NCBI RefSeq assembly: GCF_016808095.1
Contig: NC_068974.1
Span: forward strand, 14,880,001-14,944,000
DNA: 64,000 nucleotides
Direction of reading: 5' to 3'
Origin: Vigna angularis
Taxonomy: Eukaryota > Streptophyta > Magnoliopsida > Fabales > Fabaceae
Positions within the stretch are counted from its first letter, which is position 1. Every line of letters begins with the position of its first letter. The translations under genes and the position numbers were made by a program. The notes under the pieces are model-generated. The model made no database searches. It saw nothing but the letters and a program-made list of their open reading frames with translations, and was not told the origin of the DNA. This document shows, piece by piece, positions 44,344 to 55,605 of the stretch.

Positions 44344-44993
44344 TACCTCACATTGAATTTGCTTATAATAGAGTAGTCCACAAAACTACTAATCTTTCTC
44401 CTTTTGAGGTTGCTTATGGCTTTAACCCTATCACACCTCTTGATTCACTACCTCTTCCAGAATCATCTTCTTTTTTTCATAAAGAAGGTAATTCTAAAGC
44501 AGAGTTCATCAAGAAGTTACATGAGAAGGTCAAAATCCAAATTGAAAAACAAACTAAAAAATATGCAGACTACAACAACAAAGGGAGAAAGAAAATAGTT
44601 TTTGAAGAAGGAGACCTAGTTTGGCTTCATTTGAGAAAGGAAAGATTTCCCTCTCAAAGGAAATCCAAACTTAGTCCAAGAGGAGATGGTCCATTCAAGG
44701 TGGTCAAAAGAATAAATGATAATGCATACATCTTAGATCTCCCTGAAAGTTATGGTGTCAGTCATACTTTTAACATCTGCGATTTAATTCCTTTCACAGG
44801 GAATGATCAACAGGGTGAATCAGATATGAGGACAGATCCATTTCAAGAGGGAGGGTCTGATGGAAGACCATCTAAGACGCATATTGGACCTCTTACTAGA
44901 GCCATGGCAAAGAGGATTGAAGAGGAAGAAGGATCACCTACCATTTTGCTTTTATGGAAGGTAATTTACATTGATTCTTTTTCCCATAATTAA
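44344..44993 (+). pseudogene. CRM-like integrase C-terminus and tail reading into the 3' LTR
   Basis: Continues the host integrase: LPHIEFAYNRVVHKTTNLSP, FEVAYGFNPITPLDSLPLP, RKKIVFEEGDLVWLHLRKER (the GPY/F-like region), RGDGPFKVVKRINDNAYILD, FNICDLIPFTG. After the LTR boundary at 44858 the frame goes on with DGRPSKTHIGPLTRAMAK and ends at TAA 44991, about 45 codons inside the LTR. A pol tail coded within the 3' LTR is a reported trait of CRM elements, where the C-terminal region is linked to centromere targeting. One frameshift lies near 44600. Confidence 0.82.
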
Positions 44994-45209
44994 AAGCACA
45001 TTTTTCCTTCCATTGTAGGAAGGCCTTCTGAGCTGTGAGGTTCCCACACATACTCATTCCACTCAAACACACAAACCATCAATCAATCTCACTCAATTTC
45101 CGCTGCATCCACACTGCTGATTTCAATCCGCTTCACCAATCCTGTTCTCGGTTTTTGAAGCTTTGTCTGCAAGGTCCAAGTCATTCTAAGCATGGCTAAG
45201 TTTCCATCA
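44858..45209 (+). repeat. CRM-like 3' LTR
   Basis: 352 bp, same length as the 5' copy, with about 14 base differences and no indels seen by eye. Preceded by the purine tract at 44845-44856. TSD ATTTA follows at 45210-45214. Confidence 0.93.
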
Positions 45210-45214
45210 ATTTA

Positions 45215-46468
45215 CTGATGAATGCTATCATAACTAGAGCAGGACTTATGCTTTTATTTGGTTTAGTGTTCTGAACTTATTCACTTTTGTTTTTAGAATA
45301 GGATTTGATGTATTCAATTGGAAACTTTGTCTGTTATGATGGTTTGCTTATGATTGTGATTGTTTGATAAGTGATGCTTGATGATACTTTGATATGGATT
45401 GATTTTGAGATGTACATATTAGATGCTTATACAGGTGATTCACAAGCTTTGTGAACAAATGCATGATGTTGTGATTGTGATTGTGATTCTAAGCAGGATG
45501 TGTATGTCAAATGTGAATGAGCTTATATGTGAGGTTTTGAGCTCCAGAGTTTTTGTGAATGAATGCTATTATTTTGGAAGCATGAATAACTTTGCCCAAG
45601 TCTTCTATGATTGAATTACTTGCTTGTTTGCATCATATGATCAAGGCCATTTGTTGGTAACCCTTATATTAGCCAATGTCATGAAATTAGCCACTAAAAG
45701 AGAGCACTTTGTGTTCTATCCTTTGAACCCTTAGCCTTGAACATGATTTGAAAACCCTTATTGAAAAGCTTTACCTTGAGTTAAGTAGAAAATATTGTGT
45801 GGCATTGATAAATGTTCAAGTTTGGGGTTGTTGGAAAATAGAAAGGGAAATTGAAAGCATTGAGCTAAGAATTAAAAAGTAAGTATGTGAAAAGCAAAAG
45901 AAAAAGAGAAAATTAAGAAAAGAAAAAGCAAAGCTCAATGCAAAGGAAAGTTGGAAAAGTAAGAATGATTGTGTTTATATGATTCTCTTAACTCAAGGGT
46001 TTTGTGATCTAGAAAAACCAATTTTCTTGTTAGCTCAGCCACATTATAAGCCATTGAAAATGTCCTTGTGATGATGCATGCTTGTGAATTTATTTGATTG
46101 TGGTTAAATGAAAGGCAAAGTCAATTCATGTGACATTGTGATAGTAGAGTGAATGAGTAATTACCTCTTATACACTTGTGTTTGAGTGAAACACTTTACC
46201 TAGTGAGGAAATATTCCATGAGCACATGAACATCCATGCTTAGTTGATTGATCATTCATGAGAAATAGCATTTGTTGGATATTAAGTGAATTTGTGAACA
46301 CCAAAGCATGTGCACGTCTTGATTGAAATCTTTGTCATGAGTTTGATTGAAGTTTTTACTTATTTTGAAAAAAGGATTTTTGAATGAGTAAACCATTATA
46401 TGGATTGGTAGAAGATTGAGTTACATCTTGTTTACTTGAGGACAAGCAAAGTTCTAAGTTTGGGGTTG
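45215..46468 (+). other. Athila-like 3' untranslated region
   Basis: Resumes the Athila-like element after the CRM-like insertion. No coding capacity. A purine-rich stretch at 45838-45960 (AAAAGAAAAAGAGAAAA) and the conserved end CAAGCAAAGTTCTAAGTTTGGGG with the polypurine tract at 46457-46468. A similar TTCAAGTTTGGGGTTGTTGG at about 45816 is an internal duplicate of the tract. Confidence 0.6.
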
Positions 46469-47749
46469 TGATAACAGTTGAAAAACTGTTATTTTCATGC
46501 TTAAAATTGATACTAAAAGCAACCTTTCACACTTAGAAACTAGCTTGAAATAATGCTTTTGGTCATATTTTTTCAGGTTTTAAGGTGAATTTGGTGAAAG
46601 AAGTGAAGAAGGATAGAGATGGAATCAGAAAAGACATCAAAAAGTGCAAAAAGGAGAAGCCGCAAGTACCGCTCAGCGGTAAACTACCGTTGGCTCCGCT
46701 AAGCGCCACTCAGAAACCCACGTTGGCTCCGCTAAGGGGTGAAAATGCCGCTGAGGGGAGAAAAACAACTCACGCACTTACCGCTGAGCGGTAGTTTACC
46801 GCTGAGCGGTAGTTTACCGCTGAGCGGCACTATTTTGGGCTTGGACCTAATTTTCTGTATATTTTAGAATAGTATATAAGCTTTAGAACGTCCTAGGGTT
46901 TGTATCTTTGGCTAAGACGAAGAAAACACTCACTTTTCCACCCCTTGAAGGAAGATCGTGGATGCTCAGGCTACCTCCTCCTCTTTCTAGGGTTCTATCT
47001 TTCTTTCCTCCGTTATTATTCATCTAGTTTCACCATGAATATGGTGAACTAAACCTTGTATTGTTGTTGGGGAATCAATGTAGTCTTGTGAAACTCTCAT
47101 ATATGGAATTTGTTTTAACATCTTATTTTAAGACTTATGCTTTCTTTCATCATTAGTTAGGGTTTTTCCTCTTTGCTTAATGCTTGCTTTGTTTAACTCA
47201 TTCATTGCCATGATTATTGATTTTGTTGATATGGGAACGTACGGAGAAATCTAGATCCTGGAAATTTCTCCCAATAGCATATTGATTGCCTTTAAGCTCC
47301 TGCGCTTCAGAACTAATTACTAGGAATGCTAGGAATTGTATGAACTCGTAATTAAGGATAGGCCTTCTTGCAAGGTGATTTAGAGAGTGGCATTAACATT
47401 GATGAAAAGAATAATGAATTCCTAAAAGTATATGAGAGTGGATAAGATGAAATTGATAACCCCAACAACATACTCATCCATCTAATTCATTAAAGTGTTT
47501 GATTTCTTCTTTTCCATTGATCAAATTCATGCATACATGTTTAATTACTGTCTTTTGCATTTAAACCTACAATCAATTGTTTACAAGTCTTAAATAATCA
47601 ACAAATCATATAACTAACTAGGCCGTGAGTCCTTTGGGAGAACGATACTTGGTCTTACCGAGTTTATTACTTGATACGATTCGGTCACACTTGCCGAGGG
47701 TTAAACAAGTTTTTGGCGCCGTTTTTCGGTGTTCATAAATTTGTCATCA
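46469..47749 (+). repeat. Athila-like 3' LTR
   Basis: 1,281 bp, partner of 22992-24292. Differences include one extra GCTGAGCGGTAGTTTACC unit at about 46790-46826 and a small rearrangement at 46675-46725. The last bases TTTGTCATCA are followed by TSD GGGAC and the resumed Tat-like RT. Confidence 0.92.
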
Positions 47750-47754
47750 GGGAC

Positions 47755-48915
47755 TCCGATGGTGCATTTAGAGGGGTTAAGTCACATGTTGTATCTTCGT
47801 ATTTGGAGGAAAACTTCTGTCAAATCCTTGAAATGTTGTTCCACAGATTGATTGCGGATGACCATGTCGTCTACATAGACATCCATGCATTTGCCGATTT
47901 GATGGTGGAAGACTTTGTCCATAAGGCGTTGATAAGTGGCGCCCGTATTCTTCAGACCGAACGACATTACTTCATAACAGTAATTTGCGCGCTCGGTAAT
48001 GAAGGTTGTTTTATTCTGATCGGGCGCGTACATGGGGATTTGGTTGTACCTCGAGTCTACATCAAGAAAACTGAGTATAGTATGTCCTGAAGCCCCATCT
48101 ACCAACCGATCAATGCTCGGAAGGGGATATGAATCCTTAAGGCATGCTTTGTTGAGGTCGGTGAAGTCCACACACATTCTCCACTGGCCGTTCGACTTCT
48201 TGACCATGACCACGTTCGACAACCACGTGGTGTAAGTTACTTCCCTGATAAACTGGGCGTTAATCAGTTTGTTGACTTCTGCTTGGATGGCCTCTCATTT
48301 TTCTTCCCCGAATCGTCGTTTCTTCTATGCAACCGGACGCGCTTCCCTGAAGATCGACAGTTTATGCGCCATCACCCCTGGATGGATTCCCGACATATCT
48401 GCGGCCACCCACGCAAATAGGTCAGCGTTGGCTCTTAGTATTTTCGTTAGATCCTGCTCATCATGCAGCGCCAACCTACTACCGATGGTCGTGGTTTTTG
48501 ACGCATCTGCTTCCAATTGGAATGTTTTGACGTCTCCTTGTGGATGGAGACGTTCGTCGACATTGGTTCTGGGATCCAAGTCGATCGTCGCTGTTTCGGC
48601 TGCTCTGGCTCTTCTAGGTGGCATGAAAGGGGTGACCTTTAAACTGGCGACGTAAAACTGTCGAGCCGTTCGCTGATCAGCCCTGACGGTACAGATGGTA
48701 CCTCTTTCTATCGGGAATTTCATAACTAGATGGGGGGTGGACAGGATGGCTCCGAAAGCGTTCAAGCAAGGTCGTTCTAGTAAGGCGTTATACGAGGTAT
48801 TTGCCTCTACTAGTAGGAACCTGACTCTAAGCTCTCGCGCCTCCCTGCCTGTTCTGAGTCGAGTTTGTAAGTCGAGGTAGCCCCAAGTGTCGACTCTTTC
48901 CCCTGTGAAGCCTAC
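47755..48915 (-). pseudogene. Tat-like protease end and reverse transcriptase N-terminal part
   Basis: Minus strand, continuing from the protease. LLGRPCLNAFGAILSTPHLV is the end of protease. The linker has FAWVAADMSGIHPGVMAHKL. RT has VVMVKKSNGQWRMCVDFTDLN, SYPLPSIDRLVDGASGH, MSFGLKNTGATYQRLMDKVF and the catalytic MDVYVDDMVI with intact YVDD near 47870. Breaks: a stop at 48916-48918 after PFNE, another after FREARPVA (48322-48324) and after RRYNM (47779-47781). Several expected residues are changed. The frame is cut at 47755 by the Athila-like insertion and resumes at 22986. Confidence 0.85.
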
Positions 48916-50456
48916 AATCTACTCGTTGAAAGGGGCTATCAGGTCTTCGGATAAATCCATTTTCTGGAACGTGGTCCAGTACAAGATATTGACCGAACTA
49001 CCTTGATCAACGAGCACTTTGCTGACATCGTAATGGGATATTTCGGCCGTGATGACCATGGGATCATCGTGGTCAAGGTCGGGAGTGTGGAAATCATCGT
49101 AAGTAAAAGTGATGCTGGGCATGGATCGAGGTTGTTGATCTACCATGTGCACCGTCTTTAAGTTTCTCAAATGTCGCTTCCGGGTGGAGGCTGATGCTCC
49201 TCCCCCTGCGAAGCCGCCGGATATGGTTTCGATTCGCCCTCGGACCGACCTCTCCCTCTCCGAGTGTCGGGGTTGGCTCCGGGATTGTCGCCTTCGTCGG
49301 TCGTCCCTGGGAGGTGATCGTTCGGGACTTCGCCGGGAGGTTTCCTTCCGGTTGGGAGTTGCCGCTCTAGTGGATGTTCTCTCCTTTATGTATTTTTGGA
49401 GATATCCCGCGCGGATGAAAGTCGACACGCTTTACTGCCATCAGCATTCTTTGGAGTAGCCTTTCGTCGAACGGTGAGGAATTCTGCGCGTAGTGCCTCT
49501 TCGAGCACCTTCGCCCTGGGTGCGCTGAGGGATGTATAATAATCGTATTTGGGTGTCCACCCCGACTCTTTTCGAGGGGGTTGATCAGTTTTATAGTCGT
49601 TGGACGACCGTTTTATGTCTTTTTTGGTACTATTGTTCGGACTTTCATGCTGTTGCTTTTTCCTAGAGTTCTTGAGGTCCTCAATGCGAATGAATTTCGC
49701 GATCGTTGCTTGGAGTTCCTCCATAGACTTTGGAGGATCTACATACAGTTGTTCCGCGAAATATTCCGGTCGTAAACACGAGGGTAGATTGCTGATTATA
49801 AATGTGTGGTTCACGTCCTTTACACGTCTGGCCGTCTCGTTGTATCTTTGCATGAAAGCCTTCAGGGTCTCATCTTTCTCCTGCTTGGTGTTTAATAGCT
49901 CAGCAGGAGTCATCTCCGGTCTTCTGTTGGTAGCATACTGTTTTCGAAAGAGAGCTTCTACGGTGGCGAAGCAGTCTACCGAATTTTGAGGAAGAGTGTG
50001 GTACCACTCGAGTGCCTCATCTTTCAGGGACAACGAAAAAGCTCTGCAAATAACGGGATCGTTATCCGTGTAGAACGCCATGGCATCTATAAAGTTGCGG
50101 AGATGATTGTCGGGGTCTGCTGAACCGTCGTATCTTTCTAACGTCGGAGGGGGCTTTTATGGCATATGAGCTTGCATGATGGCTTCCGTAAATGGAAGCA
50201 AGTTAGTGAGCCGTAGAGAGGTGGGCCCCTTCCTTCCTCCTCCGACAGGTTCAGATGGTCCTCCATGATGGCTTCCTTCATTATCGTCCTGTCGGTTGGA
50301 GGCCGATATTTCCGGCGGAGGACGCTGCGCCTTCAGCGCCGCAAGCTCCTCTGTTTGTTTCCGTTGAATTTCTTGTTGTTCTCGTATGGTATGCGCTTGC
50401 GCTTCGATCTGTGCTTGTAGTTTCTTGAACAAATCTCGGGTGTTGTTGTCCTCCAT
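48916..50456 (-). pseudogene. Tat-like gag and protease start
   Basis: ATG at 50456 (MEDNNTRDLFKKLQAQIE) after the primer site. The N-terminal coil is KKLQAQIEAQAHTIREQQEI. After an in-frame TAA at 50154 comes the gag core: KPPPTLERYDGSADPDNHLR, FIDAMAFYTDNDPVICRAF, ALEWYHTLPQNSVDCFATV, FMQRYNETARRVKDVNH. A frameshift near 49400 leads to IRAGYLQKYIKER, an Arg/Ser-rich basic tract and the protease (VSKVLVDQGSSVNILYWTTF), which uses the D-Q-G-S form typical of Tat elements. Gag could not be made whole. Confidence 0.85.
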
Positions 50457-50490
50457 AGCTTTTGTGGTCTTCTTTGGGATATCAAATCTC

Positions 50491-50510
50491 GGCCCCACGG
50501 TGGGCACCAA
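50491..50510 (-). other. primer binding site of the Tat-like element
   Basis: Minus strand TTGGTGCCCACCGTGGGGCC two bases inside the right LTR, the form common to plant Tat-group elements and clearly unlike the iMet and Athila sites used by the other families here. Confidence 0.8.
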
Positions 50511-50512
50511 AA

Positions 50513-51250
50513 TGTTTCGGTATAGTAGTCGAGGTCGAGATGCGAATCCGATGAGTCACGTCTTCTCCTTCCAACAATGTAGTTATCTTTACGTCTTCTT
50601 CCTGCCCAGAATTCTTCAGGGAGAATGAGCGGGCACCTGCGAAGGCACTCCGACGCTCAATTTAGAAAAAGGGAAATGATAGCTTTTTCAGCCCAATAAT
50701 AGAAGAAATAATGTATTCTCCTCCTCTCTCTTGATATTCAGAAAAACGTACCTTTTTTCCTTCTGATTTTTCATATTTAACCTAGTAGTAAGATAAACCG
50801 TTTACCTGAAAATCCGGTTGTTGGAGAACTTAACTGCTTGGAAAACACAACCGCTTGGTCGTACTTGATATTGGGTTAGTTGGTTCCGCGATTATTGACA
50901 TCATGGCCACATATTTCTAACCGCTTATTCTTTGGTTTATCAGGATTAAAAGATCCTTTTTAACTAAAACTGATCGAACGTCTGTTGACTCTTACCTTTG
51001 ACTGGGTTGTCGTGACCCTGCGAGTTAATGTTGACCATTTGGTTTAACCAACAGACGATTGCTAAAAGACGATCGCTGGATGATTGATGTTAGAAGCGCC
51101 AATGATGAGCATATGATATGACGATCGTTCTGCCTAGCGGGTGGACGATCGTTCGGGAATGGTCATATGACAACTCGTTATTGTGTGACTTGTTTAACCT
51201 TGGTGATCGTTTGGGTTGCCAGTCGGTCGACTCAGATATCCTACCATACA
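50513..51250 (-). repeat. Tat-like element, 5' LTR (right copy)
   Basis: 738 bp, partner of 16885-17624, with scattered substitutions and 1-3 base indels. The GACGATCG motif cluster is kept (about 51055-51150). Confidence 0.9.
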
Positions 51251-51255
51251 TTCTT

Positions 51256-52230
51256 CATTTCTCTACTGCCTCCTTCTTCACTTGTATTGGTTCAGACGTC
51301 GTTCTCTCAGCCTCTGTATAACACATACATTATACGATCATCACAAAAATAAGATTTTCAGCACAAACAAATAAGTATCGGTGAACTACCATACAAAATT
51401 CTAAATAGGAGACAATAACACTATTATTATACATAATACATTCACCATAAATTCATGTAAGATGCAACTATTATATTAGACTCTATAATTCGGATAAATT
51501 AATAGAAAATCTTTCCATTATTTTTAGGACGTATTAATTAAATATATTTTATGATATTGAATATTATTTAAATATGAATAATATCATTATAATATGAATT
51601 AATTATCTACTATGCACCAATTATACATAGTCACGTATAATTGATATTATAACATTTTGCATTTAACAAAAGAAATACAGATAATCTGCATAAAAACTAG
51701 GAGTTATATTACAACTACATGGACACATTAAATAATCCAAAAATAAAATAGAACAAAAAACTATTAATTGTAAAGAAATTATTTACACTTTTATAATATT
51801 ACATTAATTAATTTTTTATTAAACAATGCAAATATATATATATATATATATATAAAATCAAATTTTATATAAACAATTTAAATACTATATTTAAATATAC
51901 GACACATACTCAAAAATTACGTTAGTTGAATATATTAATTATATATTAAAATAAGATGTAAATTAATGATATTTTTTTAATGAAAACATATTTTATTGAC
52001 TACCTATTTTTAAAAACGAAAAAGTATAAAAATAAATTCTTTGTAAATTCGTGTTTAGATTTCAATATTGAAATATTGTATTTTAAATATTAAAATAGTC
52101 AAAATTTACCTTCAAAGTAATTATATCTTAACGTATATTAATATTTTTATTAGTAAATAGATTTAATTGACTAACTATTTTTAAATGTGAAAGCGTATAA
52201 TAGTTTTTATAACATAACTACTTTTGAATA
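51256..52230. other. copy-2 locus sequence between Tat-like element and solo LTR
   Basis: Matches 4279-4477 plus 12567-13488 of copy 1 without the Tekay-like insertion. Relative to copy 1 it lacks about 70 bp around 51515 (the TA tract region) and has a shorter (TA)n at 51835-51854. No gene. Confidence 0.65.
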
Positions 52231-54771
52231 TGTAACATCCCAAAATTATACAGTCATCAACTATATACTTAGAATAATCACATATATTAATAATTCAAAA
52301 CAGTTTTAAACAAAGTGCACGACAACAACAAAAGAGGCCGAACGACCGTTAATGTACATAAAACAACGAGCATTCACAAAATAAAAGAGGACGAACGGTT
52401 TACAAAACAATGACCGAACGTCCAACTATTTACAAACAACAAAAGAGCGCTCGCTCACAGCCGCTCGCTATTCTAACTACTATAACTAAAAACCGAACGC
52501 CCTTACTGTTCGGCCTTCACTTCTACTTCTACGAGGTTGGCGTCCTCCAAATTTTCTTCTTCCAGTGTTTCTTCCAGTAACGCCTCTCCATCTGCTCACA
52601 TCCACACGGATGATCATTGCATAGACAAGACGGAGGTTCAAGGACGAACGACAACACAAGAAAGAGATACAGGGTAAGCTCATTGAATTTAATTCAAACC
52701 AAAACATACATTTTATACAGATCAATTCCAGCAAGTAAGTTCACAACATATACATTCAATTCATACATAAATTTAATCCAAAATCCTGATACTAGACCGA
52801 CCGTCCGGACTGTATGAATCCTGTGTAGCTAAGGCGTCCGTGCACTCAGGTGGGTAACTAGAATGCTCATCAGTAGCCACCTAAGGTTAGTCTGTTCTGT
52901 CCAAGTTACAGTTATGGACTAGACCTCCTGCCATTCCCACTCATGACATGCTCCTCTCTACTTGAGAACGGGCACTCACGGAATATCAGGATGGATCACC
53001 ATCTAAGCTTACCACGTTCATACTTACAAATCTCAATATCCATTCAAGAGTCGTTCCACCCTGGAACGCTCGTTCAAATCCAAAATCACAATTTCAGTTC
53101 TCATAGTGTTCGCACATCTTAATTTATCCTCTTGAATACATTTTCATTCTATGTTCCACTTTCTTAAAAAGACGAACGTTCACTCCTCTTCATAACGAGG
53201 ACGAACGTCGAGGGCAAGACCGAGGAAGACTTCTTGAATTAGTTAAATGAACTAACTCTAGTACGATCGGGAAAATACTTAGAATAATTTAAGTTCAATG
53301 ACTCTGGAACGAATCCAATGGATAGATACATCACAAACTTGTTTGGATAAAATAAACCGAACACGATTAAATTCAGGGTACAAACCGCCAGTCAATGACC
53401 GAGCGCGAAAATAGGCTTTTAATGAATTTTTGGACGAACGTCACAGAAGACATGGACGAACGTCAATAAATATATTGAACGGACGCTATTTAAATTTATG
53501 GACGAACGCTTATGGAAATTCAGGACGAACGTTATTATCGTTCGTTGTGATTTACGGAAATGGACGAGCGTTCGGTCTGAGACCGAGCGCCACTTAGGAC
53601 GAACGTTTAATAGATGACCGAGCACAATTTAGGACGAACGCTCAGTGTAAGACCGAGCGCTACTTAAGACGAACGCTTGGTATAAACCGAGCGCTATTAG
53701 GACGAACGCTCAAATAGCATTTCCAAAGGGGACGCTCGTTCTTAAGTCGAATCCTTTCCAAATGAAAGAATTTCTACTCTAAATCATTGTCAGGGAAAAC
53801 CGAACGGTAGAAGACCGTTCGATTGACGAGCGTGCATTATCAAAGTAAGAACTATTATATTTCCCAGATTTTTCATACGATTCATATCTTATAATCTATC
53901 TCCACCATAAATCTCATACATTACAGAATTCATATTATCATACTTCAGTTCATACTTTATACCAAATATCAAATTACATACTTTATAAGGTTCTCATAAT
54001 TCAATCATACCAAGCAACCATCAACATACGAATCAACCAGTGCATACCATATTCATTAATTGCAACAGCGATCGTTCATAACTAGTACATCAGCATACAT
54101 CTCATGCATTCAATCCATATCGAACATGCATACAACATACAGTATAAATTAAATCACAATAAGCTTCCCTTACCCGGATTCAATAGCGAACGTCCTAAAT
54201 GAGTGGATCTTGATTCGTCTAAAAGAAGCTCTCTCAACGTTTCTCTTAAGCTCTCCAACTAAACTAACCAAAAGAAAAAGGAAGGGCTTAGCCTACACCG
54301 TTGCATGCAGCTGAAAACAGTTTACAGGAACTCCAGAAACGATCGCCCAAGTGACACTTACCAGAACTGGAAGTTGTTCGGTTTGAAATGGAGCTCGCGG
54401 TGCAGGGAACGTTCCTACGGCGCTGAAACGTGAACGGAGAAGAGCTTGGTGAGTTACAGTAGAGAGAAGTTTGGGAGGTTCTAGAGAGATGGAGGAGAAG
54501 AGGAAAAGTCTGAGTTTGGGAGGGAAGAAGGTGCGCGTAGAGAGTGGGAGATTTTCCAGAAAAATTGTTTTTGTTCAAAACCCACTGTCAGACGGACGAG
54601 CGTCCCTCTACACGACACCTGCGCTCCACCACTGATTTCAGAAGCTTCCACTTTGACAAGTGGCGCACATGCACGACTCGTTGGTGGATTTCCAAACGCT
54701 CAGAACACGTGGCACGGCGCATTTATGGGAGTACAGTGGTGACTCAGCACAGACATTAATGGGACGTGACA
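52231..54771. mobile_element. solo LTR of a Tekay-type retrotransposon (2,541 bp)
   Basis: Starts TGTAACATCCC and ends GGGACGTGACA (9 of 11 bases inverted), with TSD GAATA at 52226-52230 and 54772-54776. The paralogous site in copy 1 (13484-13488) is empty. The interior has blocks related to the Tekay LTRs here: ATCCACACGGATGATCATTGC, GTAAGCTCATTGAATTT, and the AAGGTTAGTC...GGACTAGACCTCCTGCC segment. No primer site, gag or pol is present, so it is most simply a solo LTR left by LTR-LTR recombination. It is markedly richer in CpG motifs than its flanks. Confidence 0.85.
53415..53720. repeat. dispersed GGACGAACG / GACCGAGCG motif cluster in the solo LTR
   Basis: At least ten GGACGAACG (or GGACGAGCG) and four or five GACCGAGCG in about 300 bp, often alternating (about 53575-53705), with further copies at 52330-52480 and 53170-53215. 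Spacing is irregular (16-45 bp), so it is not a simple tandem array. Both motifs resemble one degenerate word GACSRASCG. They could be methylation-prone spacer sequence or sites for an element-encoded or host protein. Confidence 0.75.
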
Positions 54772-54776
54772 GAATA

Positions 54777-55212
54777 CAACTAATTGTCTTATTTCATTAT
54801 GTTTTGGAATTCACTTAGTCTATCGTTATACTTTAAATACATATTACCTTTAATATTATTTAAAATGTTTTCATATTGGTGTTTCATAAATAATAATTTA
54901 ATAAATTTTTATAATTTAGATATTACCTTTTTATATCATTAAAAAATGGCAATAGAAACTTATAAAATAATATCATTATAATATGATTATCCACTATGTA
55001 CCAATTATAGGTAGTCAGTATAATTGATATTACAACATTGCGGATTTAACAAAAAAAATAAGATAACACTCTGCATAAAAAATAAAAATTATATTACAAC
55101 AACATAGACACATTATAGAATCCGAAAATAAAATAGAACAAAAAACATTAATTATAAAGTAACTATTTACACTTTTGTAATATTACATTAACCAAATTTT
55201 TATTGAACAATG

Positions 55213-55285
<73 letters not shown>

Positions 55286-55605
55286 GTATTAAAAAAATTT
55301 ATATTAACAATTTAAATACTATATTTAAATATATGACACATAGTCAAAAATATAATAGTTGAATATGTTAATTATATACTAAAATAATATATAGATTAAT
55401 GATATATTTTTAATTAAAATATATTTAATTGACTAAATATTTTTAAAAATGAAAAAGTATAAAAAAAATTTCCTTACAAATTTGATTTAGCTCTCAATAT
55501 TTAAATATTGTAATTTAAATATGAAACATATTATTACATATATATATATATATATATATTATATTAACACCATTTTTATTGAACAATGTAAATATACATA
55601 TATAT
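54777..55605. other. copy-2 locus sequence, AT-rich repeats
   Basis: 54777-54830 continues the copy-1 match after the empty site. 54965-55215 is a second version of the block at 51590-51840 (ATATCATTATAATATG, then CACTATGTACCAATTATA). In copy 1 that second block is missing, apparently by deletion between TA tracts near 13554. A long (TA)n tract fills 55217-55285. No gene. Confidence 0.6.

Larger units (their letters stand above)
29573..45209 (+). mobile_element. CRM-like (chromoviral) Ty3 LTR retrotransposon
   Basis: 352-bp LTRs 29573-29924 and 44858-45209 begin TGATGGAA and end TTCCATCA. The TSD is ATTTA at 29568-29572 and 45210-45214. The primer site TGGTATCATGAGC at 29927 resembles the iMet site, and the purine tract CAAGAGGGAGGG precedes the 3' LTR. 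The interior encodes gag, protease, RT, RNase H and integrase, with wording ([36 protein letters not shown]) close to centromeric CRM elements. The last part of pol reads into the 3' LTR. By eye the two LTRs differ at about 14 of 352 positions (about 4%). The CACTA element split the integrase. Native length is about 7.5 kb. Confidence 0.9.
22992..47749 (+). mobile_element. Athila-like Ty3 LTR retrotransposon lacking most of pol
   Basis: LTRs 22992-24292 and 46469-47749 run from TGATAACAG to TTTGTCATCA, with TSD GGGAC at 22987-22991 and 47750-47754. The primer site at 24295-24316 (TGACGCCGTTGTCAGGGA) is a two-base variant of the usual Athila site, and the polypurine-like AAGTTTGGGGTTG precedes the right LTR. 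The interior has Athila gag, protease, a short unidentified tail region and an env-position ORF. Reverse transcriptase, RNase H and integrase are absent. The CRM-like element inserted at 29573. Native length without it is about 9.1 kb. Confidence 0.92.
16885..51250 (-). mobile_element. Tat-like Ty3 LTR retrotransposon, host of the nest
   Basis: LTRs 16885-17624 (740 bp) and 50513-51250 (738 bp) start TGTTTYGGTATAG and end ACCATACA. The TSD is TTCTT at 16880-16884 and 51251-51255. The primer site (minus strand TTGGTGCCCACCGTGGGGCC, 50491-50510) sets direction right to left. Internal order from the right: gag, protease (DQGSS), RT, then the Athila-like insertion at 22992-47749. After that come RT end, RNase H of the Tat type, an internal duplication, the start of the zinc-binding region, no integrase, and an antisense extra ORF before the 3' LTR. 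The native length without nested and filler DNA is about 9 kb. Confidence 0.9.

Noticed and set aside
47671..48090. Open plus-strand frame of 139 codons
   Set aside because: Antisense shadow of the Tat-like reverse transcriptase, which matches the family on the minus strand. The first part lies in the Athila LTR.
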